Shown here: in pieces, positions 5,405 to 7,772 of the stretch
Numbering within the stretch: position 1 is the stretch's first letter
Layout of the letters: each line of letters opens with the position of its first letter
From: an uncultured Rhizobiaceae group bacterium
GTDB lineage: Bacteria; Pseudomonadota; Alphaproteobacteria; Rhizobiales; Rhizobiaceae
Assembly (NCBI GenBank): GCA_938009335.1
Contig: CALLHT010000155.1
Coordinates: 1-7,772 of the forward strand
Length of the DNA: 7,772 bases
Direction of reading: 5' to 3'
Translations under genes and position numbers: made by a program
The notes under the pieces: model-generated
What the model saw: only the letters and a program-made list of their open reading frames with translations
The model's database searches: none
Told to the model about the DNA's origin: nothing

Positions 5405-6790
5405 ATGGCATCTTTAGTCGGATACAAGTCACGCATATTATTTGCGGCGATATTATCTACTCTAGCAATTTTCCTGATCAACGTTTCTTCTGCGCATGCG
5501 GAAAAGACTGTCCCTCAATACGTAATCGATCAATTCGGGCAACCTCCAGCTGTTCCCGACGGCGATCTGTCTAAAGAACTGCATGCCGCAGTGAAGACGG
5601 CCTTTATCGACAGCGTGCAAGGCTCAAGCTGGGGCGAAGAACAAGACTCTGCGCTAAAGACTATATCCGAGTCAAAAGACCCCCGCCTAGTTTGGATCAT
5701 CAGCGATTTACTGCGCTTCACATCAGGCCAACAATTGGATACTGCATTGAACGTTGCGGCTTCAAAGCTACTCGGCAAAGACCTGCCCGCACAAAACAGC
5801 TGGGGTTCGGTAACCGATCATCTGATCGCTTGGGATATACCTGCACCGCCCAATTATCTGGAAGCCAAACGAGCGATTTTCACGAGCATTGTTCCCGGCT
5901 GGGACAAAATCTTTATAGAAGGTGAAATCGATTGGCGCCATGTTTCCTGGGGTGGTGTTCTGATTGATGATCGCGAATACGATACAACAGATAAAACCTG
6001 CAATTGCATCCCGGCGGCGGATAACCCGGAAGTCAGCAGTGCGGAAGAAGCTAAATGGCTGAATGATGATGACATTGTCTTTGGTGTCGTTGTAAACGGC
6101 GAAGCCCGCGCTTATCCACGCCGCATCATGGAAGTGCGTGAGATGGTCAACGACACGCTTGGCGGCAGACAGCTTGGAATTCCATACTGTACACTCTGCG
6201 GCGCAGCTCAGGCGTATTTTACGGATCAACTTCCCGGCGGCATCAAACGTCCAGTATTACGTACCTCCGGCCTTCTTATTCGCTCAAACAAAGTCATGTA
6301 TGACGTCAACACTTATTCAGTGTTTGATACATTCCTCGGCCATGCCGTAACCGGACCGTTAGCGAAAAAGAAGGTGAAGCTTAAGCAGGCAAGCGTTGTC
6401 ACAACCGATTGGGGAACGTGGAAAAAAGAGAATCCAAACACAACTGTGCTCATTGAAGAGCTCGCTTTAGGACGCGACTTTGATTTTCGTAATAACCGCG
6501 ATGCTGATGGTCCGATCTTCCCGGTTGGTAACGTGGATCCTCGCCTGTCCGTTCATGAGGACATCATTGGCATCATTACAGCCTCCGGTAAGCCGGTTGC
6601 TTTCCAACGCAGCAAGGCCATAGCAGCCCTGAGTCAAGGCAAAGAGATTGCATATGAAAACGTGCGCTTAAAACTTGCAGCAGGCGGCGTGAAAGCGGTT
6701 GATGCCAATGGCGTGGACCTCGGTAGCCATCAGGCCTTCTGGTTTGCTTGGTCCCAATTCCACCCAGATACGGTGCTTTGGAACGGATAA
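5405..6790 (+). CDS. Secreted DUF3179-domain protein
   Basis: A 461-residue protein with a long signal peptide (about 1-32, ending SAHA), so it is exported. Residues about 53-130 look alpha-helical and could be HEAT-like. From about 224 the DUF3179 domain begins: DIVFGVVVNGEARAYP (223-238), MVND (247-250), the hallmark YCTLCGAA (261-268) with Cys262 and Cys265, SGLLIRSNKVMYD (288-300), YSVFDTFLGHAVTGPL (304-319) and TDWGTWKKENPNT (334-346). The Cys-x-x-Cys suggests metal binding or redox chemistry, but no biochemical role for the family is known to me. An additional CNC (199-201) precedes the domain. GAAAGG (5391-5396) lies eight bases before ATG 5405. The gene is separated from the upstream operon by 151 bases and converges with the ThDP enzyme gene. 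The domain call is firm; the function is unknown. Confidence 0.9.
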   Translation: MASLVGYKSRILFAAILSTLAIFLINVSSAHAEKTVPQYVIDQFGQPPAVPDGDLSKELHAAVKTAFIDSVQGSSWGEEQDSALKTISESKDPRLVWIISDLLRFTSGQQLDTALNVAASKLLGKDLPAQNSWGSVTDHLIAWDIPAPPNYLEAKRAIFTSIVPGWDKIFIEGEIDWRHVSWGGVLIDDREYDTTDKTCNCIPAADNPEVSSAEEAKWLNDDDIVFGVVVNGEARAYPRRIMEVREMVNDTLGGRQLGIPYCTLCGAAQAYFTDQLPGGIKRPVLRTSGLLIRSNKVMYDVNTYSVFDTFLGHAVTGPLAKKKVKLKQASVVTTDWGTWKKENPNTTVLIEELALGRDFDFRNNRDADGPIFPVGNVDPRLSVHEDIIGIITASGKPVAFQRSKAIAALSQGKEIAYENVRLKLAAGGVKAVDANGVDLGSHQAFWFAWSQFHPDTVLWNG

Positions 6791-6814
6791 CGCTGCCCTA
6801 AAGCAAATAGGCAG

Positions 6815-6847
6815 AAAGCTGGCTGATCAACGATCAGTCAGCTTTTT
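6815..6847. terminator. Bidirectional intrinsic terminator between convergent genes
   Basis: A 14-pair stem (6815-6828 with 6832-6845, one G-U) closes on a three-base loop. It starts with AAA and ends in TTTTT on the plus strand, so it can terminate the DUF3179 transcript and, in reverse, the minus-strand ThDP gene. It directly abuts the stop codon of the latter at 6846-6848. Confidence 0.85.
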
Positions 6848-7772
6848 ATATTTCGATGGTACGACCCGGCGCTATATCTCTGGCATCCAGTTTTAAATGG
6901 ATAAGACATGGTCCCTGGGTCGCAAGCGCTTTTTCCATGACACTTTCGAACTCGTCATCTTTCCAAACGGAATAGGCTTCCGCGCCATAAGCTTTCGCCC
7001 AAGCCTTGAAGTCAGGGTTCTTCATACCCGTACCGGAAACACGTCCCGGATAATCTCGCTCCTGGTGCATGCGGATGGTTCCGTAAACCCCGTTGTCGCA
7101 AACAATCACCTTGATGTTTAGGTCGTGTTCGCAAGCCACGCCAAACTCTTGTCCGGTCATCTGAAAACATCCATCACCGGCTAAGACAACGACAGTTTTT
7201 TGCGGATTCCGTTTTGCAGCTGCGATAGCCGCTGGCATTCCATATCCCATGGAGCCGGACGTGGGCGCGAGTTGTGTTGCCCATTTATATCGATAAAAAC
7301 GATGCAACCAGATCGCATAGTTTCCAGCGCCGTTGCACAGAATCGCATCGTCTGGCAGAACATCGCGTAGCTTGGCGATCGTATTGCTCATTGTGACGTC
7401 ACCAACACCCGCAGGTGGCGTATCCGTCCAATTCAGATAAGAGGCATGAGCGGCATCTGCTTGATCCTGAAAATTGACACGCGCATCCCATTCCAACAGG
7501 GAACTTAGGAATGTATTGGGCGTTGAGTTGATTGCTATTTCTGGCACGTAAATTCGGCCCAACTCTTCCGGTCCAGGATGAACATGGACCAGTCCCTCCC
7601 CAGTACCGGGCATATCGAGCAAAGAAAAGCCCTGACTTGGATTTTCGCTAAATCGGCACCCCAACAAAATAAGCAGATCAGAATCCGAAACTCGCGCTTT
7701 TAGGTCCGGATTAATGCCCAGTCCGACATCTCCGGCGTAGTTGGGATGCGTTGCATCAAACAATTGCTGACG
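6846..7772 (-). CDS. Thiamine-diphosphate-dependent enzyme (acetolactate synthase-like), 3' part
   Basis: The minus-strand frame stays open to the right edge, giving 308 residues of the middle and C-terminal domains; the N-terminal pyrimidine-binding domain with the catalytic Glu is outside. Counting from the window edge, residues 1-100 are the central domain (HPNYAGDVGLGINPDL, then SDLLILLGCRFSE). Residues about 140-295 are the diphosphate-binding domain, with GSMGYGMPAAIAAA (173-186) and the Mg-ThDP motif GDG (199-201), 24 residues, then DN (226-227) in place of the usual NN. Such enzymes decarboxylate or ligate 2-oxo acids (acetolactate synthase, benzoylformate decarboxylase, glyoxylate carboligase and 2-hydroxyacyl-CoA lyase share this layout). 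The visible part does not identify the substrate. An apparent TTG start at 7763 is internal because coding continues upstream of it. It is convergent with the DUF3179 gene and so unlikely to be co-regulated with it. Confidence 0.92.
   Translation of the reverse strand, partial: RQQLFDATHPNYAGDVGLGINPDLKARVSDSDLLILLGCRFSENPSQGFSLLDMPGTGEGLVHVHPGPEELGRIYVPEIAINSTPNTFLSSLLEWDARVNFQDQADAAHASYLNWTDTPPAGVGDVTMSNTIAKLRDVLPDDAILCNGAGNYAIWLHRFYRYKWATQLAPTSGSMGYGMPAAIAAAKRNPQKTVVVLAGDGCFQMTGQEFGVACEHDLNIKVIVCDNGVYGTIRMHQERDYPGRVSGTGMKNPDFKAWAKAYGAEAYSVWKDDEFESVMEKALATQGPCLIHLKLDARDIAPGRTIEI

Noticed and set aside
7761..7763. TTG as the start of the ThDP enzyme
   Set aside because: The frame stays open to the window edge and the residues before it continue the central domain, so the gene begins beyond 7772.

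Overview
The window looks like part of a Gram-negative chromosome with close to 50% G+C, most likely an alphaproteobacterium. This is inferred from protein style, a probable leaderless transcript and several secreted or membrane proteins with AxA-type signal peptides; the species cannot be named. No RNA gene, mobile element or CRISPR array was seen. Coding density is high, and the longest gap between genes is about 150 bases.

Region 1 (1-3053, plus strand) is the 3' part of an acyl-CoA metabolism operon. It holds the end of a short-chain dehydrogenase (SDR), a MaoC-type (R)-enoyl-CoA hydratase, a second SDR resembling the dehydrogenase domain of peroxisomal multifunctional enzyme 2, a small three-helix membrane protein and a thiolase. 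Hydratase, hydroxyacyl-CoA dehydrogenase and thiolase together could perform the last three steps of a beta-oxidation-like spiral, possibly through (3R)-hydroxyacyl-CoA. A hairpin with a GCAA loop and a T run closes the operon at 3078-3105.

Region 2 (3112-5253, plus strand) is the most interesting part. A near-consensus promoter places the start of transcription almost on the ATG of a MarR-family regulator, so its mRNA is probably leaderless. A 19-base AT-rich element overlaps the -10 box. The same element recurs on the opposite strand, 18 of 19 bases identical, just upstream of the next gene. That gene encodes a polytopic membrane protein, followed at 13-14 base spacings by a small secreted two-EF-hand protein and a secreted, very basic four-cysteine protein of unknown family. 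This reads as a self-contained regulator plus membrane/export module with its own repeated operator, and I do not recognise it as a described system.

Region 3 (5254-7772) has a gap with a GC-rich hairpin, then a secreted DUF3179 protein with an alpha-helical N-terminal region (plus strand). A minus-strand thiamine-diphosphate enzyme converges on it and runs off the right edge. A 14-bp hairpin between the two stop codons probably terminates both transcripts.
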